From assembly GCA_002329155.1 (NCBI GenBank), contig DCXY01000026.1, positions 1-39,741 of the forward strand: DNA of 39,741 nucleotides, in the 5' to 3' direction. The notes under the pieces are model-generated. The model was given only the letters and a program-made list of their open reading frames with translations. It did no database searches and had not been told where the DNA came from. Below are positions 7,194 through 18,027 of the stretch, one piece after another; position 1 is the first letter of the stretch, and each line of letters begins with the position of its first letter. The translations under genes were made by a program, and so were the position numbers. This DNA is from Stenotrophomonas sp. UBA2124 (GTDB lineage: Bacteria > Pseudomonadota > Gammaproteobacteria > Xanthomonadales > Xanthomonadaceae).

Positions 7194-9098
7194 TCAGACC
7201 GACAGTTCCAGCAGCAGCTTGTTGAGGCGGCGGACGTAGCCGGCCGGGTCCTTCAGGCTGTCGCCGGCGGCCAGTGCGGCCTGGTCGAACAGCACATGGG
7301 CCAGGTCGTTGAAGCGGTCCATGTCCGGCTCGGCATCGAGCTTCTCGATCAGCGGGTGCGCCGGGTTGAACTCGAACACCGGCTTGCTGTCGGGCACCTT
7401 CTGGCCGCTGGCTTCCAGGATCTGACGCATCTGCAGGCCCAGGTCCTGCTCGCCGATGGCCAGAATGGCGGGGGAGTCGGTGAGGCGGTGGGACACGCGC
7501 ACTTCAGCCACGTCCTCGCCCAGCGCGGTCTTCAGGCGGGTGACCAGGGCTTCCTTGGTCTTGGCCACTTCTTCCTGCGCCTTCTTGTCTTCCTCGCTCT
7601 CCAGCTTGCCAAGGTCCAGATCGCCACGGGCGATGTCCACGAACGACTTGCCGTCGAACTCGTGCAGGTAGCTCATCAGCCACTCGTCGATGCGGTCTGT
7701 CATCAGCAGCACTTCGATGCCCTTCTTGCGGAACACCTCCAGGTGCGGGCTGTCCTTGACCTGCTGCCAGCTCTCGCCGGTGAGGTAGTACAGCTTGTCC
7801 TGGCCCTCGGCCATGCGCGATACATAATCGGCCAGCGACACGCTCTGCTCGCCGTTGCCGTCATGGGTGGAGGCGAAGCGCAGCAGGCCGGCGATCTTCT
7901 CGCGGTTGTTGAAATCTTCGGCCGGGCCTTCCTTCAGCACCTGGCCGAAGTTGGCCCAGAAGCCTGCATAGGCCTCGGGTTGGTCCTTGGCCAGCTTCTC
8001 CAGCATGTCCAGCGAACGCTTGGTCAGGGCCGACTTCATCGAGTCGATCACCGGGCCGGACTGCAGGATTTCACGCGACACGTTCAGCGGCAGGTCGTTG
8101 GAATCGACCACGCCCTTGATGAAGCGCAGGTACAGCGGCAGGAACTGCTCGGCCTGGTCCATGATGAAGACGCGCTGCACGTACAGCTTCAGCCCCTTGG
8201 GCGCATCACGGTGGTACAGGTCGAACGGCGCGCGGCCCGGGGTGTAGAGCAGGGAGGTGTACTCCAGCTTGCCCTCGACCTTGTTGTGGCTCCACGCCAG
8301 CGGGTCGGACGGGTCGTGCGCGATGTGCTTGTAGAACTCCTTGTATTCCTCGTCGCTGATTTCCGACTTGGGCCGGGTCCACAGCGCATTGGCGCGGTTG
8401 ACCGTCTCCCATTCCGGGGCTTCCGGCTTGTCGGCGTCCTCGCCGTGGTGTTCCTTCTGCAGCTCGATGGGCAGGCCGATGTGGTCGGAATACTTCTTGA
8501 TCAGGCTGCGCAGCTGCCAGCCGTTGGTGAAGCCGTCCTCGCCTTCCTTCAGGTGCAGCACGATGCGGGTGCCGCGCTCGGGTTTGTCGATGGTTTCCAC
8601 CTCGAACTCGCCTTCACCACGCGAGGACCAGTGCACGCCCTCGCTGGCGGGCAGGCCGGCGCGGCGGCTGTATACGTCCACCTGGTCGGCGACGATGAAC
8701 GCGGAATAGAAGCCCACGCCGAACTGGCCGATGAGGTTGGAGTCCTTCTTCTGGTCACCGGACAGATTCTTCAGGAACTCGGCGGTGCCGGATTTGGCGA
8801 TGGTGCCCAGGTGGGCGATGGCCTCATCGCGGCTCAGGCCGATGCCGTTGTCGTCGATGGTCAGTGTGCGCGCGGCCGGGTCGGCCTCGATGCGGATGCG
8901 CAGCGGCGCATCACCTTCCAGCAGGGCGGGGTTGGTCAGGGCCTCGAAGCGCAGCTTGTCGGCAGCATCGGCGGCGTTGGAGACCAGCTCGCGCAGGAAG
9001 ATCTCCTTGTTGGAATACAGGGAATGGATCATCAGGTGCAGCAGCTGCTTCACCTCGGTCTGGAAGCCGCGGGTTTCCTTGTGACTCTGTGCGTTCAT
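7194..9098 (-). CDS. htpG: Chaperone protein HtpG (Hsp90)
   Basis: 634 residues from the ATG at 9098 (another ATG at 9116 is possible). Bacterial Hsp90, an ATP-dependent cytosolic folding chaperone. The GHKL ATP-binding domain shows ELVSNAADAADKLRF with catalytic Glu37 and Asn41, and DDNGIGL with Asp83. The middle domain contains LYVQRVFIMD and the conserved SNDLPLNVSREILQ, and the C-terminal dimerisation domain ends LLLELSV with no eukaryotic MEEVD tail, as expected in bacteria. A heat-shock-type promoter lies about 60-80 bases upstream. It is the first gene of the leftward cluster, divergent from rsmD. Confidence 0.96.
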   Translation of the reverse strand: MNAQSHKETRGFQTEVKQLLHLMIHSLYSNKEIFLRELVSNAADAADKLRFEALTNPALLEGDAPLRIRIEADPAARTLTIDDNGIGLSRDEAIAHLGTIAKSGTAEFLKNLSGDQKKDSNLIGQFGVGFYSAFIVADQVDVYSRRAGLPASEGVHWSSRGEGEFEVETIDKPERGTRIVLHLKEGEDGFTNGWQLRSLIKKYSDHIGLPIELQKEHHGEDADKPEAPEWETVNRANALWTRPKSEISDEEYKEFYKHIAHDPSDPLAWSHNKVEGKLEYTSLLYTPGRAPFDLYHRDAPKGLKLYVQRVFIMDQAEQFLPLYLRFIKGVVDSNDLPLNVSREILQSGPVIDSMKSALTKRSLDMLEKLAKDQPEAYAGFWANFGQVLKEGPAEDFNNREKIAGLLRFASTHDGNGEQSVSLADYVSRMAEGQDKLYYLTGESWQQVKDSPHLEVFRKKGIEVLLMTDRIDEWLMSYLHEFDGKSFVDIARGDLDLGKLESEEDKKAQEEVAKTKEALVTRLKTALGEDVAEVRVSHRLTDSPAILAIGEQDLGLQMRQILEASGQKVPDSKPVFEFNPAHPLIEKLDAEPDMDRFNDLAHVLFDQAALAAGDSLKDPAGYVRRLNKLLLELSV

Positions 9099-9155
9099 CG
9101 GTTGAGGGTGCTCCATGGCTGAGGGGCCGCGGCCGGCGCGGCGGATGACCAAGGG

Positions 9156-9181
9156 GTAGGGGTGAATGCGCGGTTTTCAAG
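9156..9181 (-). promoter_or_regulatory. Heat-shock (sigma-32 type) promoter for htpG
   Basis: Read on the minus strand, CTTGAAA (9181-9175) is followed after 12 bases by CCCCTAC (9162-9156). This closely fits the sigma-32 consensus CTTGAAA-N11-16-CCCCATnT. The predicted start of transcription near 9148 leaves a leader of about 50 bases before the chosen htpG start. HtpG is a classic member of the heat-shock regulon, which supports the call; no experiment is implied. Confidence 0.72.
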
Positions 9182-9313
9182 GCGTGGGCGAACTGCCAGC
9201 CATGCTGGAGCAGAGCGCTGGTCTATCATCTGCGCCCTGTTCCAGAAGTGCCGGGGGCCCTTGATGCCTAGCAATCAGCTGCAGTTGCCAACCAACACGA
9301 CGCGGAGCGCCGC

Positions 9314-9937
9314 GTGAGCCGTGGCCGCTCCCCGGCGCGGCCGGCCGCCGCCGGGCAGGTGCGCATCATCGGCGGGCGCTGGCGCAATACCAGGCTGCAG
9401 GTTCCGCAGCGCGACGGGCTGCGCCCCACCAGCGACCGGGTGCGCGAGACCCTGTTCAACTGGCTGATGCCAAAGCTGGCCGGTGCGCGGGTGCTGGACC
9501 TGTTCGCGGGCAGCGGCGCGCTGGGGTTGGAGGCAGTATCGCGCGGTGCAGCATCGGCGCAGCTGGTGGAGAAGGATGCCGGCCTGGCCAGCGCCCTGCG
9601 CGGTACGGTGCAGCGGCTGCACGCCGACGCGCAGGTACAGGTGGCCAGCGGCGATGCCGTGCACTGGCTGGATACCGCCGCTCCTGCAGCCGCCGACATC
9701 GTGTTCCTGGACCCGCCTTTTGCCGCTGGCCTGTGGGAGCAGGTGGTCGCACGCCTGCCACGGCATCTGGCCGATGGCGCCTGGCTGTACGTGGAGGCGC
9801 CAGCCGGCGCGGTGCCCCGGTTGCCCGCCGGATGGGTGCTGCACCGTGAAGGTGCAACCCGTGATGTGGCCTATGCCCTGTATCGTCACGCCGCTGCTAC
9901 ACTTCGCGGCAACATGAACGCCGCCGAACCCGCATGA
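9314..9937 (+). CDS. rsmD: 16S rRNA (guanine(966)-N(2))-methyltransferase RsmD
   Basis: 207 residues starting at a GTG with a well-placed GGAG seven to ten bases upstream. RsmD methylates N2 of G966 in 16S rRNA during 30S assembly. The N terminus has RIIGGRWRNTRLQVP and LRPTSDRVRETLFNWL, both typical. SAM-binding motif I is LDLFAGSGAL (61-70), and the catalytic motif IV is DPPF (133-136). A short extension (HAAATLRGNMNAAEPA) ends the protein. The stop codon overlaps the coaD start (ATGA), the widespread rsmD-coaD pairing. Confidence 0.94.
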   Translation: MSRGRSPARPAAAGQVRIIGGRWRNTRLQVPQRDGLRPTSDRVRETLFNWLMPKLAGARVLDLFAGSGALGLEAVSRGAASAQLVEKDAGLASALRGTVQRLHADAQVQVASGDAVHWLDTAAPAAADIVFLDPPFAAGLWEQVVARLPRHLADGAWLYVEAPAGAVPRLPAGWVLHREGATRDVAYALYRHAAATLRGNMNAAEPA

Positions 9938-10440
9938 CCACGCCCAACCGCCGTATCGCCGTGTATCCGGGCACCTTCGACCCGATCACCAACGGCCATA
10001 TCGACCTGGTGAACCGTGCAGCGCCGCTGTTCGAGAAGATCGTGGTTGGCGTGGCGCAGAGTCCGTCCAAAGGCCCGACGCTGCCGCTCGACCTGCGCGT
10101 GGCGCTGGCCGAAGGGGCGCTGGGGCACCACCAGAACGTGGAGGTGGTGGGCTTCGACACCCTGCTGGCGCACTTCGTGCGGGCCTGCAAGGGCGGCGTG
10201 CTGCTGCGCGGCCTGCGCGCGGTGTCCGACTTTGAATATGAGTTCCAGATGGCGAGCATGAACCGGCATCTGATCCCGGAGGTCGAAACCCTGTTCCTGA
10301 CCCCGTCCGAGCAGCACAGCTTCATTTCCTCCTCGCTGGTGCGCGAGATCGCCCGGCTGGGTGGGGACGTATCCGGCTTTGTGCCGGCAACCGTGCTGGA
10401 AGCGTTGCGCAAGGCCCGCGAAGCCCGCGCGGGCAACTGA
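9934..10440 (+). CDS. coaD: Phosphopantetheine adenylyltransferase
   Basis: 168 residues, normal CoaD length. It catalyses the fourth step of coenzyme A synthesis: 4'-phosphopantetheine + ATP to dephospho-CoA + PPi. The nucleotidyltransferase (T/H)xGH motif is TNGH at residues 19-22 within YPGTFDPITNGHIDL, and the second nucleotide-binding motif is ISSSLVR at 131-137. LRGLRAVSDFEYEFQMA in the middle is highly conserved. Translation is probably coupled to rsmD through the four-base overlap. Confidence 0.96.
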   Translation: MTTPNRRIAVYPGTFDPITNGHIDLVNRAAPLFEKIVVGVAQSPSKGPTLPLDLRVALAEGALGHHQNVEVVGFDTLLAHFVRACKGGVLLRGLRAVSDFEYEFQMASMNRHLIPEVETLFLTPSEQHSFISSSLVREIARLGGDVSGFVPATVLEALRKAREARAGN

Positions 10441-10491
10441 AACATCAACATCCAACTTGCCGTACAAGAACCTTTGATAGGGAGAAACAAC

Positions 10492-10983
10492 ATGAAGAAC
10501 ACGATGCGCGTGATGCTTGCCGCTTCGATGGTGCTGGCCTTCACCGCCTGCAAGAAGGAAGAGGCCGCCCCGGCAGCCGAAGCCCAGCAGGCGCTGGTCG
10601 CCCCGGCCAAGGATGATGATGCGGGCTGGAAGAAGTACCTGCAGGCCGTGGCCGTGCAGAACATGGGCAACATCACCAGCAGCCCGTTCCTGTACTACCT
10701 GCCGCCGGAGTCGGACCCGGAGTTCGCCGCCAAGTACGAGCGCCAGTCCGAGAGCGCCAAGACCGCCATCGGCCGCGGCATCCAGCCGGGCAACATGCTG
10801 GCCTTCGGTTCGTCGGCCTCGGCCAAGATGGCCGACATGATCGAAGCCTCGTTCAAGGAAGTGCAGGCTGACTCGATGAAGGGCGTCCGCGTGGTGTTCA
10901 TCGGCGATGCTGCCGACAACGCCCGCGTGCAGACCATCGTCAAGCCGACCGGCGCCGACTACATCTTTGTCGAAGCCAAGTGA
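10492..10983 (+). CDS. Hypothetical lipoprotein
   Basis: 163 residues starting at the ATG preceded by GGGAG. A signal sequence ends in AFTAC, giving a probable lipidated Cys18, followed by KKEE and an Ala/Glu-rich linker of about 25 residues. The folded part contains ITSSPFLYYLPPESD, a Gly-rich turn (GRGIQPGNMLAFGSS), and VRVVFIGDAADNARVQTIVKPTGADYIFVE, which looks like an alternating beta-alpha segment. I do not recognise a characterised family; similar proteins occur in other xanthomonads. It follows coaD by 51 bases and ends in a strong inverted repeat, so it may have its own promoter and terminator. Function unknown. Confidence 0.75.
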   Translation: MKNTMRVMLAASMVLAFTACKKEEAAPAAEAQQALVAPAKDDDAGWKKYLQAVAVQNMGNITSSPFLYYLPPESDPEFAAKYERQSESAKTAIGRGIQPGNMLAFGSSASAKMADMIEASFKEVQADSMKGVRVVFIGDAADNARVQTIVKPTGADYIFVEAK

Positions 10984-11034
10984 CGCAGCGGCGCGGGGGC
11001 GCGCCAGCGCGGCCCCGCCTTTGCCGCTGCGTCA
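10981..11034 (+). terminator. Perfect inverted repeat starting at the stop codon of the lipoprotein gene
   Basis: TGACGCAGCGGC (10981-10992, including the TGA stop) pairs exactly with GCCGCTGCGTCA (11023-11034). The interior (GCGGGG ... CCCCGC) adds further GC pairing. The structure would be a very stable hairpin at the end of the gene. There is no run of T after it, so it is either a non-canonical terminator or an mRNA 3'-end protector. Confidence 0.55.
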
Positions 11035-11171
11035 TCCCCGCGCAGGCGGGGATCGCTTCTGCTTCTGCTTCTGCTGCACCTGCAGCTCATCCACGGGCAA
11101 AGGCCAAAGCGATTCCCGCCTGCACGGGAATGACGATCTGTTGAAGCCGATCTGTTGAGCACGATCTGTTA
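11030..11171. repeat. 26-base inverted pair plus 14-base direct repeats
   Basis: The arm at 11030-11055 (starting CGTCATCCCCGCGCAGGC) is matched in reverse by 11110-11135 (CGATTCCCGCCTGCACGGG...), 23 of 26 positions by my count. Each arm is itself a hairpin of the common CGTCATTCCCGCGCAGGCGG type. Between them lies a short CTTCTG triplet repeat (11056-11073). Directly after, CGATCTGTT recurs at 11134, 11148 and 11162, an exact 14-base period. No gene is visible here. Confidence 0.8.
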
Positions 11172-11189
11172 CGGCGTCGCAAGCCCAAA

Positions 11190-11226
11190 CAAAAAGCCCC
11201 GACACCGGAACAGCCGGCATCGGGCC
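11190..11226 (-). terminator. Rho-independent terminator for the acyl-CoA dehydrogenase gene
   Basis: Read on the minus strand, CCCGATGCCGG, a CTGTT loop and CCGGTGTCGGGG form a stem with two G-T wobble pairs, followed directly by CTTTTTG. It lies about 30 bases past the stop codon of the leftward acyl-CoA dehydrogenase gene. This is the clearest canonical terminator in the window. Confidence 0.85.
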
Positions 11227-11257
11227 TCGCTTCAGTCATGCAACCGTGCTGGAACCC

Positions 11258-12406
11258 TCAGCGCAGCCCGGTTTCGTTGCGGGCGATGACCATGCGCTGG
11301 ATTTCCGAGGTGCCCTCGTAGATCTCGGTGATCTTGGCATCACGGAAGTAACGCTCCAGCGGCATCTCCTTGGAGTAGCCCATGCCGCCGTGAATCTGCA
11401 CGGCCTGATGGGCGATCCACATGGCCGCTTCCGATGCGGTCAGCTTGGCCACCGCCGCTTCGGTCGAGAAACGCTTGCCCTGCGACTTGGTCCACGCAGC
11501 GCGCAGCGTCAGCAGCATGGCGGCGTCCAACTTGCACTTCATGTCGGCGATCTTGGCCTGGATCATCTGGAAGGTGCCGATGGGCGCGCCGAAGGACTTG
11601 CGCTCCTTCACGTATTCCAGCGAGGCCTCATACGCCGCACGGGCGATGCCCACGGCCTGCGAGGCGATGCCGATGCGGCCCGAATCCAGCAGGCTCATGG
11701 CGATCTTGAAGCCCTCGCCTTCGTTGCCGATCACCTCGTCGGCAGCCGCAACGTAATCCTGGAACTCGATCTCGCAGGTCGCCGAGGCACGCACGCCCAG
11801 CTTCGGCTCGGTCTTGCCACGGCCGAAGCCCGGCTTCTGCGTGTCAACCATGAACGCGGTGATACCACGCGCGCCCTTCTCCGGCTCGGTCATGGCGAAC
11901 AGCACGATGTAGCGCGCTACCGGGCCGGAGGTGATCCAGCTCTTCTGGCCGTTGATGACGAACGAACCATCCGCCTGCTTGACCGCGCGGCAGCGCATGG
12001 CGGTGGCGTCGGAACCGGACTGCGACTCGGTCAGCGCGAAGGCGCCGATCTCGCGGCCCTCGGCAATGGCGCGCACATAAGTCTGCTTCTGCTCCTCGCT
12101 GCCGTAGTTCAGCACGGCGTTGCAGAACAGCGAATTGTTGACCGACATGATGGTGGCGTGGGCCGCGTCGGCCGCCGAAACCTCGATGATGGCCAGCACG
12201 CTGGACACCGGGTCCATGCCCGAGCCGCCGTACTCCACCGGCACCTCGATGCCCATCAGGCCGTTCTCGCCCAGCAGGCGGATGTTCTCCAGCGGGTACT
12301 CGCCGGTGGCGTCGAAATGCTCGGCGCTCGGCCCGATTTTCTCTTTGGCGATGCGTCGGGCGACGTCCTGCAGCATCAGCTGCTCGTCGGAAAAACTGAA
12401 ATCCAC
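11258..12406 (-). CDS. Acyl-CoA dehydrogenase (short/branched-chain type)
   Basis: 382 residues from a GTG start with GGGAGGGG upstream. FAD-dependent enzyme that introduces the alpha-beta double bond in acyl-CoA during fatty acid or branched-chain amino acid breakdown, passing electrons to ETF. FAD-binding motifs FALTESQSGSDA and WITSG are present. The catalytic glutamate is Glu364 in YEGTSEIQR, the position used by short- and medium-chain enzymes, and QIHGGMGYSKEMPLERYFRDAKI is fully conserved. Chain-length preference cannot be read from the sequence. It is divergent from the SahR-like regulator across 126 bases and ends at a clear terminator, so it forms a single-gene unit. A possible -10 (TACAAT on the minus strand) lies at 12442-12437. 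Confidence 0.93.
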   Translation of the reverse strand: MDFSFSDEQLMLQDVARRIAKEKIGPSAEHFDATGEYPLENIRLLGENGLMGIEVPVEYGGSGMDPVSSVLAIIEVSAADAAHATIMSVNNSLFCNAVLNYGSEEQKQTYVRAIAEGREIGAFALTESQSGSDATAMRCRAVKQADGSFVINGQKSWITSGPVARYIVLFAMTEPEKGARGITAFMVDTQKPGFGRGKTEPKLGVRASATCEIEFQDYVAAADEVIGNEGEGFKIAMSLLDSGRIGIASQAVGIARAAYEASLEYVKERKSFGAPIGTFQMIQAKIADMKCKLDAAMLLTLRAAWTKSQGKRFSTEAAVAKLTASEAAMWIAHQAVQIHGGMGYSKEMPLERYFRDAKITEIYEGTSEIQRMVIARNETGLR

Positions 12407-12475
12407 AACACCCCTCCCAGGGTCAATGAGGTTGCGATTGTAACCATCGCGACCCGCCCCGGCGCATGCATCGTC

Positions 12476-12532
12476 TTGACCAGATCAGCTGACAGGGCGA
12501 AAATATCTCTATATCGCGATAGGTAGATATTT
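12476..12532 (+). promoter_or_regulatory. Promoter and 32-base palindromic operator at the start of the ArsR-methyltransferase gene
   Basis: A -35-like TTGACC lies at 12476-12481. From 12501 to 12532 runs an interrupted palindrome centred between 12516 and 12517: outer arms AAATATCT and AGATATTT, inner core TATCGCGATA; 13 of 16 half-site positions match. It ends on the base before the ATG of the regulator gene, so it covers the -10 region and leaves no room for a normal ribosome-binding site. The position fits autorepression by the encoded ArsR-type protein. SahR-family regulators are known to bind AT-rich palindromes at methionine-cycle genes; the link here is inference. Confidence 0.8.
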
Positions 12533-13465
12533 ATGGATCTGGAAGACTGGTCAACCCGTCTGAAAGTGTTCGCCGATGCGACGCGGGTGCGCTTGCTGAC
12601 GCTGCTGGAACAGGAAGAACTGACCGTGGCCGAGCTGTCGGCCATCACCACGCTGGCGCAGCCACGCGTGTCCACCCACCTGGCCCGCCTCAAGGAAGCC
12701 GGGCTGGTGCGCGACCGCCGTGCGGGCGTGTCTGCGTATTACCGCTTCGACGAGGCCTCGCTGGACGCGGCGCAGCGTGCATTGTGGCACGCGCTGAGCA
12801 GCGGCAGCGATGATCCGCTGCTGCGTCAGGATGCTGAACGCGTTCCCGCGGTGCTGGCGATGCGCGCCGCCGACCAGAACTGGGCCGACAGCGTGGCTGG
12901 CGACATGGAGCGCCACTACTCCCCGGGCCGCACCTGGGAAGCCATGGCCCGCAGCGCCCTGCCGCTGCTGGAGACCGGCGACGTGCTCGACATCGCTTCA
13001 GGCGACGGCGTGCTGGCCGAACTGCTGGCACCGCACGCGCAACGCTATGTCTGCATCGACACCAGCGCCCGCGTGGTGGCCGCCGCCAGCGAGCGCCTGC
13101 GCAAGCTGCCGAATGTGGAAGTGCTGGAGGGCGACATGCACAAGCTGCCCTTCGCCGACGACAGCTTCGATCTGGTCGTGTTGATGCACGCGCTCACCTA
13201 CTCCAGCCACCCGGCCAAGGCCGTCGCCGAATGCGCACGCGTGCTGCGCCCCGGCGGTCGCCTGATGCTGTGCAGCCTGGCCCGCCACGAGCACAAGGTG
13301 GCCGTGGAAGCCTACGGCCACGTCAACCTCGGCTTCACCGGCAAGGAGCTGCGCAGGTTCGTTGAGAAGACGGGGCTGCAGGTTTCCAGCTTGGAAACGG
13401 TGACGCGCGAGAAACGCCCGCCGCATTTCGAGGTGATCTCGCTGATCGCCCACCGCCCCGCCTGA
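12533..13465 (+). CDS. ArsR-family regulator fused to a SAM-dependent methyltransferase domain (SahR-like)
   Basis: 310 residues. Residues 1-95 form a winged helix-turn-helix of the ArsR type (FADATRVRLLTLLEQEELTVAELS, then QPRVSTHLARLKEAGLVRDRR). No cysteines occur there, so the metal sites of ArsR/SmtB are absent. Residues about 125-310 form a class I methyltransferase domain with motif I DVLDIASGDG (150-159), and VLEGDMHKLPFADDSFDLVV further on. The same architecture is known in SahR, which senses S-adenosylhomocysteine and controls methionine-cycle genes in Proteobacteria. Its position directly upstream of metH supports that role; whether the methyltransferase domain is catalytic or only binds SAM/SAH is unknown. 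The ATG abuts the operator palindrome, so the mRNA may be leaderless or have a very short leader. Confidence 0.88.
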   Translation: MDLEDWSTRLKVFADATRVRLLTLLEQEELTVAELSAITTLAQPRVSTHLARLKEAGLVRDRRAGVSAYYRFDEASLDAAQRALWHALSSGSDDPLLRQDAERVPAVLAMRAADQNWADSVAGDMERHYSPGRTWEAMARSALPLLETGDVLDIASGDGVLAELLAPHAQRYVCIDTSARVVAAASERLRKLPNVEVLEGDMHKLPFADDSFDLVVLMHALTYSSHPAKAVAECARVLRPGGRLMLCSLARHEHKVAVEAYGHVNLGFTGKELRRFVEKTGLQVSSLETVTREKRPPHFEVISLIAHRPA

Positions 13466-13508
13466 GCCCACCGCTCCGCCCCATCCGCACCACTGACTGG
13501 CCCGCCCT

Positions 13509-14584
13509 ATGCAAGCCCTGCCCTGGCTCCACCCGGAGCGTGTTTCCCAACTGATGGACGCACTCGCCCACCGCATCCTGATCATCGATGGCGCCATGGG
13601 CACCATGATCCAGCGACACCGGCTGGAGGAAGGCGACTACCGGGGCGAGCGCTTCAGCGGCGGCTTCGACAGCCAGCATGTGCATGGCCCCGGCTGCGAG
13701 CATGACCTCAAGGGCAACAACGACCTGCTGCTGCTGACGCGCCCGGACGTGATCGCCGGCATCCATACCGCGTATCTGGAAGCGGGCGCCGATCTGGTCG
13801 AAACCAATACCTTCAACGCGACCTCGGTGAGCCAGGCCGATTACCATCTGGAACATCTGGTCTATGAGTTGAACAAGGCCGGCGCACGGGTGGCACGCGA
13901 ATGCTGTGATGCCGTGCAGGCGCAAACGCCCGACAAGCCGCGCTTCGTCATCGGTGTGCTCGGGCCGACCAGCCGCACCGCGTCGATCAGCCCGGACGTC
14001 AACGACCCGGGCTTCCGCAACACCAGCTTCGACGCGCTGCGCGCCACCTATCGCGAGGCCATCGAAGGCCTCATCGATGGTGGTGCCGATACGCTGATGG
14101 TGGAAACCATCTTCGATACGCTCAACGCCAAGGCGGCACTGTTCGCCATCGAGGAAGTGTTCGACGCACGCGGTGGCCGCCTGCCTATCATGATCTCCGG
14201 CACCATCACCGATGCCTCCGGCCGTACGCTGAGCGGGCAGACCGCCGAAGCCTTTTACGCCTCGGTCGCGCACAGCCAACCGCTGTCGATAGGCTTCAAC
14301 TGCGCGTTGGGCGCCACCGACATGCGCCCGCATGTGGAAACCCTGTCGCAGGTCTCCAGCGGCTACGTCAGCGCCCATCCCAACGCCGGCCTGCCCAACG
14401 CCTTTGGCGAGTACGACGAAACGCCCGAGGAAATGGCGCGCACGCTGAAGGAGTTCGCCCAGTCCGGCCTGCTCAATCTGGTGGGCGGGTGCTGCGGCAC
14501 CTCGCCGGATCACATCCGTGCCATCGCCGACGCCGTGGCCGACATCGCGCCGCGCCCGCTGCCCGGGGCACAGGAGCAGGCGGC

Positions 14585-14588
<4 letters not shown>
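13509..14588 (+). CDS. metH: Methionine synthase, homocysteine-binding module (split MetH, N-terminal part)
   Basis: 359 residues corresponding to the first domain of E. coli MetH. It begins with ILIIDGAMGTMIQRH and carries the zinc ligands Cys265 (GFNCALG), Cys328 and Cys329 (GGCCGTSPDH) that activate homocysteine. Whole MetH is usually about 1230 residues; here the remaining domains are encoded by the next gene, whose ATG overlaps this stop (ATGA). The split falls between folded modules, each gene is intact, and the overlap should keep production equal. Such splitting is known in xanthomonads. The gene lies 43 bases after the SahR-like regulator and is probably in its operon. No riboswitch fits in that gap. 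Confidence 0.93.
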
Positions 14589-17335
<2,747 letters not shown>

Positions 17336-17339
17336 GCGC

Positions 17340-18023
17340 ATGGAAAGCCGCAACGCCGAATTGATCCGCAAGCACGCGCGCCCCGGCTGCATCGGCCTGT
17401 GCGGCACCTCGGACTGGGTGGGCAAGGCCATCCGCAAGGCGCAGGCGCCGTTGACCGACGACAGCCACCGCAGCCTGTGGTCGCACGCCTTCCTCTTCAA
17501 CGAGCAGCGGCTGGATGGCCACTGGTGGGTGCTGGAATCGGACCTGGACCTGCGCAATCGCCAGCTGCGGCTCGGCGCGCAGGAGAACCGCGCCACCCGT
17601 TACTTCGACGACGAGGCCTTTCCCAACCTGGCCATCCTCGACTTCGGGCTGGACGCGACGCAGGTCCGCAACGTGCAGATCGCCGCGCTGGACCTGCTTG
17701 CCGGGCAGTCCAGCTATTCGATGAGCGAACTGGTCGGCACCCTGTTCGCCATGCACAGCACCCGCCTGCGCCACCGCAGCAACCTGCTGTCCAAGGAGGG
17801 CGCGCTGTACTGCTCGGCGATGGTGCAGCACTGCTATGCTGCCGCCGGCATCGACCTGCAGCCGGGTGTTCATGGCAAGAACGTCGCGCCGCATGACCTG
17901 TACGATTCCGCCCTGCCCCACGCCCGCCACGCGATCATCCGCGACCTCGGCATCTCCAAGCTCCGCCGCCTCGGCCACGGAACGATGGAACTGCTGAACA
18001 CACCGGTCGAAGACCTGTTCTGA
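17340..18023 (+). CDS. Permuted papain-like (YiiX/NlpC-P60 type) hydrolase
   Basis: 227 residues starting four bases after the metH stop, so very likely in the same transcript. The sequence shows the permuted papain-like layout: CIGLCGTSDWVGKAIRKA and LWSHAFLF (His49) in the N-terminal half and the nucleophile region LYCSAMVQHCY (Cys158) in the C-terminal half. The family includes YiiX/YebB-like proteins that act on amide or thioester bonds in peptidoglycan, lipids or protein conjugates. There is no signal peptide, so it should act in the cytoplasm, which argues against a cell-wall role. The substrate is not known and the tie to methionine metabolism is positional only. Confidence 0.78.
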   Translation: MESRNAELIRKHARPGCIGLCGTSDWVGKAIRKAQAPLTDDSHRSLWSHAFLFNEQRLDGHWWVLESDLDLRNRQLRLGAQENRATRYFDDEAFPNLAILDFGLDATQVRNVQIAALDLLAGQSSYSMSELVGTLFAMHSTRLRHRSNLLSKEGALYCSAMVQHCYAAAGIDLQPGVHGKNVAPHDLYDSALPHARHAIIRDLGISKLRRLGHGTMELLNTPVEDLF

Positions 18024-18027
18024 CGCC

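Noticed and set aside
7098..9122. A 674-codon plus-strand frame opposite htpG.
   Set aside because: Antisense shadow of HtpG with biased composition and no family resemblance.
11246..12526. A 426-codon plus-strand frame opposite the acyl-CoA dehydrogenase gene.
   Set aside because: Shadow of a gene with complete catalytic motifs; starts before the terminator and has no ribosome-binding site.
13466..13508. A SAM or cobalamin riboswitch before metH.
   Set aside because: Only 43 bases separate the regulator gene from metH, too short for either.
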